A stretch of DNA of 64,000 bases. Source: Bacteroidales bacterium. GTDB taxonomy: Bacteria; Bacteroidota; Bacteroidia; Bacteroidales; Salinivirgaceae. The stretch lies in contig JAAYQU010000037.1 in the NCBI GenBank assembly GCA_012519055.1, positions 1 through 64,000 of the forward strand. Direction: 5' to 3'. The position numbers and the translations under genes are program-made. Below the pieces are notes generated by a model. It made no database searches, was not told the origin of the DNA, and saw only the letters and a program-made list of their open reading frames with translations. Below, one piece after another: positions 1-8,288 of the stretch; position 1 is the first letter of the stretch, and each line of letters starts with the position of its first letter.

Positions 1-999
1 GAAGCGGTAAAAAATTCAGGTATCAATCTTGAAACAATCAATAAAGACCGTGCTGGTGTAATATGGGGCTCTGGAATTGGAGGTTTAGACACATTTACTT
101 CGGAAATTTCAGAATGGGCAAAAGGAGACGGAACTCCGCGCTTTAGCCCATTCTTCATTCCGAAAATGATTACAAACATGGCATCGGGATTATTAGCAAT
201 TGAATACGGACTCAAAGGCATTAACTACACTTGCGTATCTGCATGTGCCAGTTCAAGCCACGCTATGGTCGATGCAATGAACTATATTCGCTGGAACAAA
301 GCCGACGTGGTATTAACAGGTGGCTCAGAAGCAGCTGTTAACGAAGCCGGCGTTGGAGGTTTTAACAGCATGAAAGCTATTTCAACCAGAAACGACGATC
401 CAAAAACAGCTTCACGCCCATATGATGCAGATCGTGATGGTTTTGTTATGGCAGAGGGAGGTGTTAGCCTGATTTTTGAAGAGTACGAACACGCTGTTAA
501 ACGCGGTGCAACCATATTAGCAGAAGTTATTGGTGGTGCAATGAATTGCGACGCACACCATATGACTGCCCCAGATCCTGAAGGAGATGGAGCTGCTACA
601 GTTATGAGTCTTGCTATTCAGGATGCAGGGTTAAAACCAACTGATATTGACTACGTTAATACTCACGGAACTTCAACAGGATTAGGTGATATAGCAGAAC
701 CTAAAGCACTGCTAAAAACTTTCGGAGAACACATTTATAAATTAAGTGTAAGCTCTACAAAATCAATGACAGGACACATGTTAGGTGCAGCTGGAGCAAT
801 GGAGGCATTAGCATGTATTAATGCTCTTCGCGAAGGCATTATACCACCCACAATCAACCTGTTCAATCTTGACCCGGAAATAGATCCGAAGATTGACTTT
901 ACTTTTAACAAAGCTAAAAAACGTGATATTAAAGTAGCTCTTTCAAATAATTTTGGATTTGGAGGGCACAATGCTACCATAATATTCAAAAACATGTAA
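1..999 (+). CDS. fabF: 3-oxoacyl-ACP synthase II (FabF), 5' end outside window
   Basis: Condensing enzyme of type II fatty acid synthesis: extends acyl-ACP with malonyl-ACP in the cytoplasm. The frame is open from base 1, so the N-terminal part (roughly 80 residues of a usual 410-420) lies outside the window. The catalytic triad of KAS I/II enzymes is visible: Cys in CVSACASSSHA (codon at 244-246), His in NTHGTSTG and His in KSMTGHMLGAAG, followed by the glycine-rich C-terminal NNFGFGGHN. The first in-frame ATG at 166 is internal. The stop is 11 bases before rnc; fabF-rnc is a common Bacteroidota pairing, usually preceded by acpP, which would lie just left of the window. Confidence 0.96.
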   Translation, partial: EAVKNSGINLETINKDRAGVIWGSGIGGLDTFTSEISEWAKGDGTPRFSPFFIPKMITNMASGLLAIEYGLKGINYTCVSACASSSHAMVDAMNYIRWNKADVVLTGGSEAAVNEAGVGGFNSMKAISTRNDDPKTASRPYDADRDGFVMAEGGVSLIFEEYEHAVKRGATILAEVIGGAMNCDAHHMTAPDPEGDGAATVMSLAIQDAGLKPTDIDYVNTHGTSTGLGDIAEPKALLKTFGEHIYKLSVSSTKSMTGHMLGAAGAMEALACINALREGIIPPTINLFNLDPEIDPKIDFTFNKAKKRDIKVALSNNFGFGGHNATIIFKNM

Positions 1000-1010
1000 C
1001 ATTCTCTTAC

Positions 1011-1733
1011 ATGCATAAAAGTATTAAAGCTTTAGTTTCAATATTTTATTGCAGTAATAGTGGATTAAGAAAAAAGTTAAAGAAAATAATTGGATTTAAT
1101 CCGTTAAACATTGAGTATTACAAGCTAGCCTTAATTCACAAATCGGCTTCCTTCGTTTCATCAGACGGCACTACAATAAACAACGAACGCCTTGAATTTC
1201 TTGGCGACGCTGTGCTTGGTATGACCGTAGCCGAGTATCTCTACAACAAATATCCCGATATGACAGAGGGAGAACTAACTAAAATACGTTCAAGATATGT
1301 GAATGGCACTAATTTAGAAAAGTTTAGTAAAGATTCAGGGATTGATAAAATAATCGTTACACGTGCCAATCTACGAAAATCTATTCACTTAACGGGTGAT
1401 GCTGTTGAGGCTCTGATAGGTGCAATATTTCTCGATAGAGGATTTGGTAAAGCAAAACTCTTTATAATAAACAAGTTTTTACCCTCATGTATATCTGTTC
1501 AAAACAGAAATAATGCAATATATAACTTCAAAAGCGAATTGATTGAGTGGTGTCAACATAAAAAAATTGATTTCAGATACGACACTATACTACATCCTAC
1601 ATCAAACAACCATAGACCGCTTTTTATATCAAATATTTACATTAACGATAGAATAATGGGTGTTGGGGTTGGACGCTCAAAAAAAGATGCAGAACAGGCA
1701 GCCTCACGCGAAGCTCTCTACGCTTTTCAATAA
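1011..1733 (+). CDS. rnc: Ribonuclease III
   Basis: Double-strand-specific endoribonuclease that processes rRNA precursors and structured mRNAs. The 240-residue protein has the RNase III signature NERLEFLGDAVLG at residues 58-70, which carries metal-binding acidic residues, a second conserved segment GDAVEALIGAIFLDRG near 120-135, and a C-terminal double-stranded RNA-binding domain (about 165-238) ending in GRSKKDAEQAASREAL. Length and domain order are normal. The ATG at 1011 follows the fabF stop by 11 bases, so the two are probably co-transcribed. Confidence 0.96.
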   Translation: MHKSIKALVSIFYCSNSGLRKKLKKIIGFNPLNIEYYKLALIHKSASFVSSDGTTINNERLEFLGDAVLGMTVAEYLYNKYPDMTEGELTKIRSRYVNGTNLEKFSKDSGIDKIIVTRANLRKSIHLTGDAVEALIGAIFLDRGFGKAKLFIINKFLPSCISVQNRNNAIYNFKSELIEWCQHKKIDFRYDTILHPTSNNHRPLFISNIYINDRIMGVGVGRSKKDAEQAASREALYAFQ

Positions 1734-1764
1734 TAAGTAATTGCAAAATTACTGAACAAACAGC

Positions 1765-2256
1765 ATGGCAAAAAGGAACATAATAACAACACCCGATATT
1801 ACTAATGATGACAACATTATAATAGGTCTTGTGACAGACATTGTCTCATATATGGCGTGTTATCAAATAAGCTCAATAATGAACTGTCACTTATCAATAC
1901 ATTATTATGAAGATAATGAATCATCAGACGAAACTATATATTTTGAATATTTTAAATGGAGTTCTGAGACTAAGGGTAAAAAAATTTTAGTTATTCCCAA
2001 TATTCAAAGCTTTGATACATTCGAGAAATCGCCCACATCATCACTTTACGCTAATGAAATAACTATCACAACAAAAGATTACACATTACTTCCTGTATGG
2101 AAACATGTAAAATATATTATGCGCTTCGAAGGATATGAAAACAAAGAAATTATTGACATAGCGGAAAAAATTAGGGGGTCAAAAAAAATGCAGCTAGTTA
2201 TAACAAACTACGCATCAGAAATCGACAATATTTCTGTAATATATTTTTTTAATTAA
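1765..2256 (+). CDS. Small conserved protein, divergent IPExxxVDY-like family
   Basis: A 163-residue protein of unknown function, 31 bases behind rnc and in the same direction. No signal peptide or membrane segment. The segment LLPVWKHVKYIMRFEG (about residues 110-125) resembles the I-P-E-x-x-x-V-D-Y hallmark of a small Bacteroidota family that often follows rnc, but the Pro-Glu and Asp-Tyr positions are not exact. Position, size and this segment together suggest a divergent member; the motif alone would not prove it. Its 3' end overlaps the opposite-strand thioredoxin-like gene by 4 bases, a tail-to-tail arrangement. Confidence 0.6.
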   Translation: MAKRNIITTPDITNDDNIIIGLVTDIVSYMACYQISSIMNCHLSIHYYEDNESSDETIYFEYFKWSSETKGKKILVIPNIQSFDTFEKSPTSSLYANEITITTKDYTLLPVWKHVKYIMRFEGYENKEIIDIAEKIRGSKKMQLVITNYASEIDNISVIYFFN

Positions 2257-2777
2257 TTACGCAACTTTTTAGTTTTCAACTCTTTTTCTATCACTTTTAC
2301 CATTTGGTTAAAGCTATCTAAAGTAAAACCATAGCCCTGATATATTAAAACTCCTTTCTTGTTAATAATATAATTTCTAGGTATCATTTTCTCAGCATAC
2401 ATACTATAAATCTTTCTGTCGGGGTCAGCTGCAATATTGAAGGAGAATTTCTTATTACGATTAAATATTTCAAGTTCTCCGATTTGATGCTCTCTGCCTA
2501 TAGAGATTATCACAAACTCATCATCACTATATTTTTGCCTAAGTAAATTTATATGAGGCATTTCCTCCATACATGGGCGGCACCACGTTGCAAAGAAATT
2601 TATAAGAATCACTTTCCCTCTCAACTTGTCAATATCTATAACTTTCCCATCAATGGTTCTGACAGTGAAAGTTGGAGCTGATTTCCCTATATTAACAAAC
2701 GAATAAGCATCTTCGCTCTGAGAACAAACAAGAAGAGGAAAAGATATGATAATAAAAATAATTACAGACTTAATCAT
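2253..2777 (-). CDS. TlpA/ResA-like periplasmic thioredoxin
   Basis: Thiol-disulfide oxidoreductase of the TlpA/ResA group, expected to work outside the cytoplasmic membrane, for example reducing apocytochrome cysteines or other exported thiols. With the ATG at 2777 it has 174 residues: a signal peptide (1-18, MIKSVIIFIIISFPLL then VCSQ) and a thioredoxin fold with redox motif ATWCRPC (Cys66, Cys69), preceded by KVILINFFATW and followed by the cis-Pro region IPRNYII. An in-frame TTG at 2810 would put 11 polar residues before the signal peptide, so the ATG is preferred. No cytochrome gene is adjacent; a link to the multihaem cytochrome further on is only inference. Confidence 0.85.
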   Translation of the reverse strand: MIKSVIIFIIISFPLLVCSQSEDAYSFVNIGKSAPTFTVRTIDGKVIDIDKLRGKVILINFFATWCRPCMEEMPHINLLRQKYSDDEFVIISIGREHQIGELEIFNRNKKFSFNIAADPDRKIYSMYAEKMIPRNYIINKKGVLIYQGYGFTLDSFNQMVKVIEKELKTKKLRN

Positions 2778-2939
2778 CTCAATAGTATCACTGTCTTGGT
2801 ATCGTCTCAAAAATCGTGCAAAGTGTAATTTTTTATATCATTAAATTAATCATTATGGCAATAAAGACGTGTTTTTATGCACCTTTGGAAACAGCATTCC
2901 AATGTATTGATTAATCCTCGATAATACTAAATCTAATAA

Positions 2940-2968
2940 AAAAGCAGCCGAACCTGTCGGCTGCTTTT
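2940..2968 (-). terminator. Intrinsic terminator of the TPR lipoprotein gene
   Basis: A 12-bp perfect stem (AAAAGCAGCCGA pairing with TCGGCTGCTTTT) around a 5-base loop lies just past the stop of the minus-strand gene ending at 2994. Read on the minus strand it is followed by a run of six T, the classic rho-independent layout. Confidence 0.85.
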
Positions 2969-2993
2969 AATCTATAAATAAATTGCTTTCCCG

Positions 2994-4748
2994 TTAACCT
3001 ACAATTGATGTAAATACGGCATCGCTAAAATATTTGAAAAACTCTAGGTCTTTTTTAGCATATTCTTTAAGCTCTGGTAACTTTTCACACGCTGTGCGTA
3101 AATTGTTCATTGTAAGATCTGAATCTTGACGACGAGCACCAATAATAGCTTTCAAGTAATATACATAAGCATCTTCTTTGTTTTCAACTTTATCAAGAAT
3201 TTCAAGAGCAGAGTCGTAAGCTCTTTCATTTTGTGTTTGACTGTAGCTTACTACTTTTTGTAATGCATTGTTGAAAGTATCAAATCCTGCTGAGTTGAAA
3301 AGATTTCCTGCTTGCTCATATTTTCCTTCTTTCAATGCTATTACAGCTTGGTTGTAACTAGCTTCTTTCGAGCCTGAGCCTCCTGCACTTAAAGTTTCTT
3401 TAGCTGCAGCATAATCTTTGCGCATCAATTGGCATGCGCCAACGTTATTTGTTACAGTAGCATTCTTTTCAACATCACCTGCAGCTTTAAAATATTGTTC
3501 AGCTTCGTCATATCTACCTTGTTTAAATGCTGCCCAACCACAGTTGTTGTGTGTTCTCCAATCATCTGCATAAAGCTCAGCTGCTTTTTTGTAGATATTA
3601 TATTGATTGTCTAAATCACCTTCATATAAAGTAGCTGCAAATAAAATTTCTTCGAGTTTTAGTGTATCAGGATTATTGATTGCTAAGTCTTTCAACTCTT
3701 CATCTGTATAACCACTTACAGTTACAATAACTTTAAATTCTGCACGACGAAGGTCGGGTAAAATTTGTTTTTTAATTTCTTCGAAAGCAGCAGTTATGTT
3801 TTTAATCTCTTTTTCACGTACAACGGGATCGGTGTACATTGAAAGAACTCTCAAGATTAAATCTTTATCTTGAATGTCAGATTCCTGCATTAATTTTTGG
3901 AAACCTTCCCAGTCTTCTGCAGTAGAACGAGCTTTATATGCTTCTGGAGCAATCTCAATTTTAGCTTTTTTATATGTTTGATTCAAGAATTTTTGAGAAA
4001 CATCTTTACGTTTTTCCGAAAGTTTGGTGTTCAACTCTATTGGACCATCGGGAGATGCGTAAGCTTCTAAGATTATGTCTTGAATTTCAACTCTTTCTGC
4101 TTGTGAAACTTCAACGATATAATCTTGCAATGCTTTAATCTCTTCTTTTTTCAATTCTGAAGAACGAATGTCTGATTGATTGATAAGGAAGTTGATTTTT
4201 GCTCCTTTTTCTTCGCTTGTTGTACGAACGAAATTATCTGAAGCGCGAACAACCATTGCATCTGCTTGAAGCAACAATGGTGTAATTATTACACCGTCAG
4301 CAATTTTCTTGTCGAAAATTCCAAGCGTTTTACCTTTCATAGAACCTTCTCCTCTTGCAAAAAGTTCTGCTTGCATCATGCCTTCTTCATATGCGAAGAC
4401 ACCTTCGATTTCAAAGCTTCCTCCTGTATCAAACGATATCGTTTGATTGTTTCCTTGGACATCTTCTCCTTGGAATTTTTTAGAAGGAATAGTAACCTCT
4501 TTTCCAGCGAATTTTAGCACTGGAGTAACTTCAAGCTCAGCTTTTTTAATGAAGAATTTCGGAGGAAATGTTCCTTTGATTTTCACTTTTACGCTATCGC
4601 CGTGCAATTCTAATATTTGTGGTGTTACCTCAAATCTAACATCGTCGGCTAGCTTTTTCATTTTTTCAAGGTTTTTACAACCGCCAAGTGCAACAACTGA
4701 AAGTGCTGCAGCTGATAGTAAAATTAGTCTGATTTTTCTCATATTCAT
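2994..4748 (-). CDS. TPR-containing lipoprotein with an OmpA-like segment
   Basis: A 584-residue exported protein, probably an envelope lipoprotein: residues 1-24 form a lipoprotein signal with lipobox LGGC (MRKIRLILLSAAALSVVALGGC). The middle (about 160-260) has an OmpA-C-like stretch with ILEAYASPDG and LNTKLSEKRKDV, as in peptidoglycan-associated domains. The part after about 375 is TPR-like, including NCGWAAFKQGRYDEAEQYFKAA and SYNQAVIALKEGKYEQA. Such proteins are typical Bacteroidota surface or periplasmic scaffolds; no exact function can be assigned. It has a good promoter (4828-4857) and terminator and appears to be a single-gene unit. ATGs at 4748 and 4742 are both possible starts. 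Confidence 0.8.
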   Translation of the reverse strand: MNMRKIRLILLSAAALSVVALGGCKNLEKMKKLADDVRFEVTPQILELHGDSVKVKIKGTFPPKFFIKKAELEVTPVLKFAGKEVTIPSKKFQGEDVQGNNQTISFDTGGSFEIEGVFAYEEGMMQAELFARGEGSMKGKTLGIFDKKIADGVIITPLLLQADAMVVRASDNFVRTTSEEKGAKINFLINQSDIRSSELKKEEIKALQDYIVEVSQAERVEIQDIILEAYASPDGPIELNTKLSEKRKDVSQKFLNQTYKKAKIEIAPEAYKARSTAEDWEGFQKLMQESDIQDKDLILRVLSMYTDPVVREKEIKNITAAFEEIKKQILPDLRRAEFKVIVTVSGYTDEELKDLAINNPDTLKLEEILFAATLYEGDLDNQYNIYKKAAELYADDWRTHNNCGWAAFKQGRYDEAEQYFKAAGDVEKNATVTNNVGACQLMRKDYAAAKETLSAGGSGSKEASYNQAVIALKEGKYEQAGNLFNSAGFDTFNNALQKVVSYSQTQNERAYDSALEILDKVENKEDAYVYYLKAIIGARRQDSDLTMNNLRTACEKLPELKEYAKKDLEFFKYFSDAVFTSIVG

Positions 4749-4827
4749 TTGGTGTTTATGTGATTAATATCAAAAATTATTGTTTTAAAAAATTATTTTC
4801 AAGTACATGATTACTAATACCAGTGTA

Positions 4828-4857
4828 CAAATTTATTAAATCATTTTTAATAACAAA
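4828..4857 (-). promoter_or_regulatory. Bacteroidota-type promoter of the TPR lipoprotein gene
   Basis: On the minus strand TTTG (4857-4854), an 18-base spacer and TAAATTTG (4835-4828) match the Bacteroidota consensus TTTG/TAnnTTTG. Transcription would begin near 4820, about 70 bases before the ATG at 4748. Confidence 0.65.
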
Positions 4858-4878
4858 AACTTTGAGCAAAAAATCTAT

Positions 4879-5499
4879 TTATCTTATCATTTTTATTACA
4901 TTATTTTTTATGTTGTTAACCTCATGATAATTTGTTTTTAACTTTGTTAAGACTGCCAATAGAGTGTTTAAAAAATTGCTAAATACCTTATTTTCACTAC
5001 TTTCTAAAATTTCAATGGCTCTATCTGGATCCCCTTTTACCCCTCTATATTTACCTAGTCCAACAAAAACATTTTTTAGCGTATTTAAGTCTTTATAAAG
5101 AGTCAACCACTTGTTGCGAACAAAAAAGGGCAACATTACTTTACCTTTAAGTGGTATTATGGAAAAATTTTGTAACAAAATAGTGTTTATTTTTTTTTGA
5201 AAATCAAATAATGATAGTTCACAAAATTCTTTCCAATGTTTTGCCAGCACATAATCATATGCCATGTCGGCAATTATTCCGCTGTATCGTCCATGTGATT
5301 CAACAAAAAGCTTCTTTACTTCTCTATACTCTTTGTTTCTATCGGTAACAAAATCAATTTGTCTGTGCATAAGTATCCCGCGCGATATTTCAGAAGGGTA
5401 TTCCTTATATTTGCTTCCTTTAACAAAATCGGCAATAAAATTACCAATCATCAAATCTTCATCTTCGTGTCCTATATATAGATGTGCCAAATAGTTCAT
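4879..5499 (-). CDS. Acyl carrier protein phosphodiesterase homologue (AcpH/DUF479 family)
   Basis: A 206-residue protein of the AcpH family, whose E. coli member removes the 4'-phosphopantetheine arm from holo-ACP. The family start MNYLAHLYIG is clear, followed by the conserved NFIADFVKG and RGILMHRQIDFVTD segments, which carry the Asp/His residues of this HD-like all-helical fold, and by YSGIIADMAYDYVLAKHW. Length is normal (E. coli about 190). The enzymatic activity is established for few members, so the substrate here is inferred. It stands alone between genes of other functions. Confidence 0.85.
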   Translation of the reverse strand: MNYLAHLYIGHEDEDLMIGNFIADFVKGSKYKEYPSEISRGILMHRQIDFVTDRNKEYREVKKLFVESHGRYSGIIADMAYDYVLAKHWKEFCELSLFDFQKKINTILLQNFSIIPLKGKVMLPFFVRNKWLTLYKDLNTLKNVFVGLGKYRGVKGDPDRAIEILESSENKVFSNFLNTLLAVLTKLKTNYHEVNNIKNNVIKMIR

Positions 5500-5593
5500 A
5501 AAATACTGTTCATCAATATCTAATGTTGTATAATATGTTTCTTAACATATACGCTGTGTTAATAAAATGAACACTAATAGTGTTTAATTTTCT

Positions 5594-5635
5594 TAAATTT
5601 GCTAAAAACAAAGTTAATTAAAAAAATAAAGGAGG
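5594..5635 (+). promoter_or_regulatory. -7 promoter element and strong ribosome binding site of the cPGS-like gene
   Basis: TAAATTTG at 5594-5601 matches the Bacteroidota -7 element; a -33 partner is not obvious. AAAGGAGG at 5628-5635 is a near-perfect Shine-Dalgarno sequence 8 bases before the ATG at 5644. Because an upstream in-frame TTG (5599) overlaps the -7 element, these two signals together fix 5644 as the start. Strong Shine-Dalgarno sequences are unusual in this phylum. Confidence 0.65.
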
Positions 5636-5643
5636 ATTTACTT

Positions 5644-6987
5644 ATGTCTAAAAAAAATGTGATTATTATTGGTGCTGCTGGCAGAGATTTTCACAACTTT
5701 AACACTTACTATCGCAATAACGATCAGTTTAATGTGGTAGCATTTACAGCTGCTCAAATTCCCGATATTGACGGCAGAAAATATCCTGCAGAACTAGCAG
5801 GACCTTTATATCCACAGGGAATTCCAATTTACGCTGAGAGCGAATTAATGGACTTAATCAAAAAATTTAAAGTTGATGTATGTGTGTTTTCATACAGTGA
5901 TGTTACCTATCAATATGTTATGAGCCTTGCTGCAAAAATTAACGCTGCAGGAGCAAATTTCGTACTATTAGGAACTAAAGGGACACAAATAAAATCAACA
6001 AAACCCGTAATTGCTGTTTGTGCAGTTCGTACTGGTTGTGGTAAGTCGCAAACATCTCGTCGTATTGTAGAATTACTTGAAGCAAAAGGATTAAAAGTTG
6101 TTACCATTCGCCACCCAATGCCATATGGAAACATTGCAGCGCAAAAAGTACAACGTTTTGCAAAAATTGAAGACTTAGCTAAACATAAATGTACTATCGA
6201 GGAGATGGAAGAGTACGAACCACACGTAGTAGCAGGCAATGTTATCTACTCTGGCGTTGATTATGAAGCTATTCTTCGTGCAGCAGAAAATGATCCCGAT
6301 GGTTGCGACGTGATTCTTTGGGACGGTGGTAATAACGACTTCTCATTTTATGAAACTGACCTTATGGTTACAGTAGTTGACCCACACCGTGCTGGTCATG
6401 AGCTAAATTACTATCCTGGCGAAACCACTTTAAGATTAGCTGATGTTGTTGTAATTAACAAAATTGACACCGCTGATGCTGCAGATATTCAAACGCTACG
6501 CGAAAACATTCAAATGGCTGCACCTAAAGCTGTTGTGGTTGATGCAGCGTCTCCAGTCACTGTAGATAAGCCTGAAATGATTAGAGGTAAAAAAGTATTG
6601 GTAGTTGAAGATGGTCCAACCTTAACACATGGTGACATGAAACTTGGTGCTGGTATTGTCGCAGCTCGCAAATTTAGTGTTGGTGAACTTGTTGACCCAA
6701 GACCATACGCTGTTGGAAAACTTGCAGAGACATTTAAAACATATCCAAATATTGGAACACTACTTCCAGCAATGGGCTACGGAGAACAACAAATCAAAGA
6801 CCTTGAAAAAACTATTAACGCTACTCCTTGTGATGCCGTTATTATTGCTACTCCTATCGATTTAAGCCGTGTTGTTAAAATTAACAAACCAACCATAAAA
6901 ATTGGATACGAGCTTCAAGAGATTGGAGAGCCAAATTTGGCAGGACCAATTAACGATTTCATTAAAAAACACAAATTAGGAAAATAG
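5644..6987 (+). CDS. Cyclic 2,3-diphosphoglycerate synthase-like P-loop protein
   Basis: A 447-residue cytoplasmic protein resembling archaeal cyclic 2,3-diphosphoglycerate synthetase, which closes 2,3-bisphosphoglycerate into a cyclic diester using ATP. Visible parts: an N-terminal Rossmann-like segment KNVIIIGAAGRDFHNFN, a P-loop VRTGCGKSQTSRRI near residues 130-143, and a G3/kinase-like VILWDGGNNDFSF plus VVINKID, which resemble P-loop NTPases of the SIMIBI class. Bacterial members are widespread and mostly uncharacterised, so the reaction is inferred from the family name only. The start is set by a strong Shine-Dalgarno site. A terminator follows, making this a single-gene unit. Confidence 0.8.
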   Translation: MSKKNVIIIGAAGRDFHNFNTYYRNNDQFNVVAFTAAQIPDIDGRKYPAELAGPLYPQGIPIYAESELMDLIKKFKVDVCVFSYSDVTYQYVMSLAAKINAAGANFVLLGTKGTQIKSTKPVIAVCAVRTGCGKSQTSRRIVELLEAKGLKVVTIRHPMPYGNIAAQKVQRFAKIEDLAKHKCTIEEMEEYEPHVVAGNVIYSGVDYEAILRAAENDPDGCDVILWDGGNNDFSFYETDLMVTVVDPHRAGHELNYYPGETTLRLADVVVINKIDTADAADIQTLRENIQMAAPKAVVVDAASPVTVDKPEMIRGKKVLVVEDGPTLTHGDMKLGAGIVAARKFSVGELVDPRPYAVGKLAETFKTYPNIGTLLPAMGYGEQQIKDLEKTINATPCDAVIIATPIDLSRVVKINKPTIKIGYELQEIGEPNLAGPINDFIKKHKLGK

Positions 6988-7005
6988 TTTTGTAGTTTAA
7001 TAACT

Positions 7006-7044
7006 AAAGCCGGCACAAATAATAATTTGGTTGCCGGCTTTTTT
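7006..7044 (+). terminator. Intrinsic terminator after the cPGS-like gene
   Basis: A 10-bp perfect stem AAAGCCGGCA / TGCCGGCTTT with a 16-base AT-rich loop, followed by TTT, 18 bases after the plus-strand stop codon. It may also act on the minus-strand gene read from the other side, which ends at 7053. Confidence 0.8.
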
Positions 7045-7052
7045 ATGATGTT

Positions 7053-7505
7053 TTAAAACATATCACAATAATTGGGAATTTCGCTTAATTGCGATGTGTT
7101 GCCTGTATCAAAATTAACTTTATAACCAAATAGAACCAATCCATTGGTAACTAATAGGTATTCTGCCTTAACTGTTAAGTTGTAATTTGCAATCTGCTCC
7201 AAGGTTTCTTGAGTGATTTTTACAACTGGAGCTTTACATTCAACAATCATAACTGGTTTACCAGTTTTGTCACAAACAATAATATCAGTCCTACGCAATC
7301 CAACATTACTTTTGTGAGCGGCTTCTGTTTTCATCAAAGCCAATGGATAATTTCTGTGACTAATCAGAAAGTCAACAACATGTTGTCGTACCCACTCTTC
7401 TGGAGTTAATACAACCCATGTTTTACGAACTGGATCGAGTATGTATTGTCGATTATCCTCCGTTTTTATTTTTGGATTAATAGGAGGGAATATTAAATCC
7501 TGCAC
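7053..7505 (-). CDS. Stand-alone HsdR-N-like (PD-(D/E)xK fold) protein
   Basis: A 150-residue protein similar to the N-terminal nuclease-fold domain of type I restriction subunit HsdR (HSDR_N family). Key residues of the PD-(D/E)xK core are present: Asp74 in RRTDIIV and Glu89-x-Lys91 in MIVECKAP. The family hallmark LTPEEWVRQH is at 34-42. No helicase domain, HsdM or HsdS is nearby, so it is not a complete restriction system; such short orphan members are common in Bacteroidota and their role is unknown. The start appears to be GTG at 7505, since no in-frame ATG is closer and the next residues match the family N-terminus. Confidence 0.75.
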   Translation of the reverse strand: MQDLIFPPINPKIKTEDNRQYILDPVRKTWVVLTPEEWVRQHVVDFLISHRNYPLALMKTEAAHKSNVGLRRTDIIVCDKTGKPVMIVECKAPVVKITQETLEQIANYNLTVKAEYLLVTNGLVLFGYKVNFDTGNTSQLSEIPNYCDMF

Positions 7506-7741
7506 TTTATAGAATAATATTTGACTGATTGAGTTAAAAACTTTGTTTTAGTACATTTAGCCATAAAAATAGCTAAACCCATTAGTTTGATTTTTTAAAT
7601 ATATAGTATTGTTTATAATTAATAGGTAATTAATATTTCAACAGATTTATGATTTTCCTGTAAACCATTATTATATAGTAACAAAAATTTGTATCCGATT
7701 GTATCACGAAAAATGTATAAAACTTTATTAATAAAATTATC

Positions 7742-8281
7742 TTACAATGAGCTGTTTATTAATTGCATTGATATTTGATCAATCCAACCTGTTTTGGTTC
7801 TTAGCCATTGGTGTTTACGACCGCAAGAAACAAATCCGAGCGACTCAAATAGTTTGATACTAGGTTCATTATCAGCTGGGATTGTACAATAAAGTTGTTT
7901 AAGTAGTAATATGTCAAAAGAGTAGCGTACCAACAGTTTAAGAGCTTCTGAAGCGTAGCCTTTTCTACGATTTTCATCGGCAGCAATTAAGATTCCTACT
8001 CCTGCACGTTGATGCTGTGGGTCAAAATCATACAAATCAATAGAACCTACAGTTATTGCTTGATTGTCATTAGTTTCTATCATTAAGCGGAGCTGTCGCA
8101 TTGCAAAAATATCTCTATTTGCTGTTTTAACATATCGAATTATCTCATCTTTGCTAAATGGAGCTAATGTAGTGCTAATAAGCCAAACTTCTGTATTGTT
8201 CTCCCACTCAAAAATAATTTCAGCATCTTCAGGTTCTACTGCTCGCAAACGTATTGAATTACCTGTTAATGAAATGCTCAT
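7742..8281 (-). CDS. GNAT-family N-acetyltransferase (RimJ/RimL/SpeG-like)
   Basis: A 179-residue GNAT acetyltransferase that would transfer acetyl from acetyl-CoA to an amine; the acceptor (protein N-terminus, polyamine or small molecule) cannot be told. The N-terminal IRLRAVEPEDAEIIFEWENN is typical of RimJ/RimL-like members. The acetyl-CoA loop is at HQRAGVGILIAADENRRKGYASEAL, near residues 90-114, and NEPSIKLFESLGF is the usual C-terminal motif. It lies 7 bases behind the PD40 protein gene in the same direction, so the two are probably co-transcribed. The 236 bases to its left (7506-7741) are AT-rich with no feature I can identify. Confidence 0.85.
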   Translation of the reverse strand: MSISLTGNSIRLRAVEPEDAEIIFEWENNTEVWLISTTLAPFSKDEIIRYVKTANRDIFAMRQLRLMIETNDNQAITVGSIDLYDFDPQHQRAGVGILIAADENRRKGYASEALKLLVRYSFDILLLKQLYCTIPADNEPSIKLFESLGFVSCGRKHQWLRTKTGWIDQISMQLINSSL

Positions 8282-8288
8282 ATAAAAA

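Noticed and set aside
7506-7741. tRNA or small RNA in the AT-rich gap
   Set aside because: No cloverleaf, T-loop GTTCRAN or stable hairpin could be found by eye; the same check failed in the other gaps.
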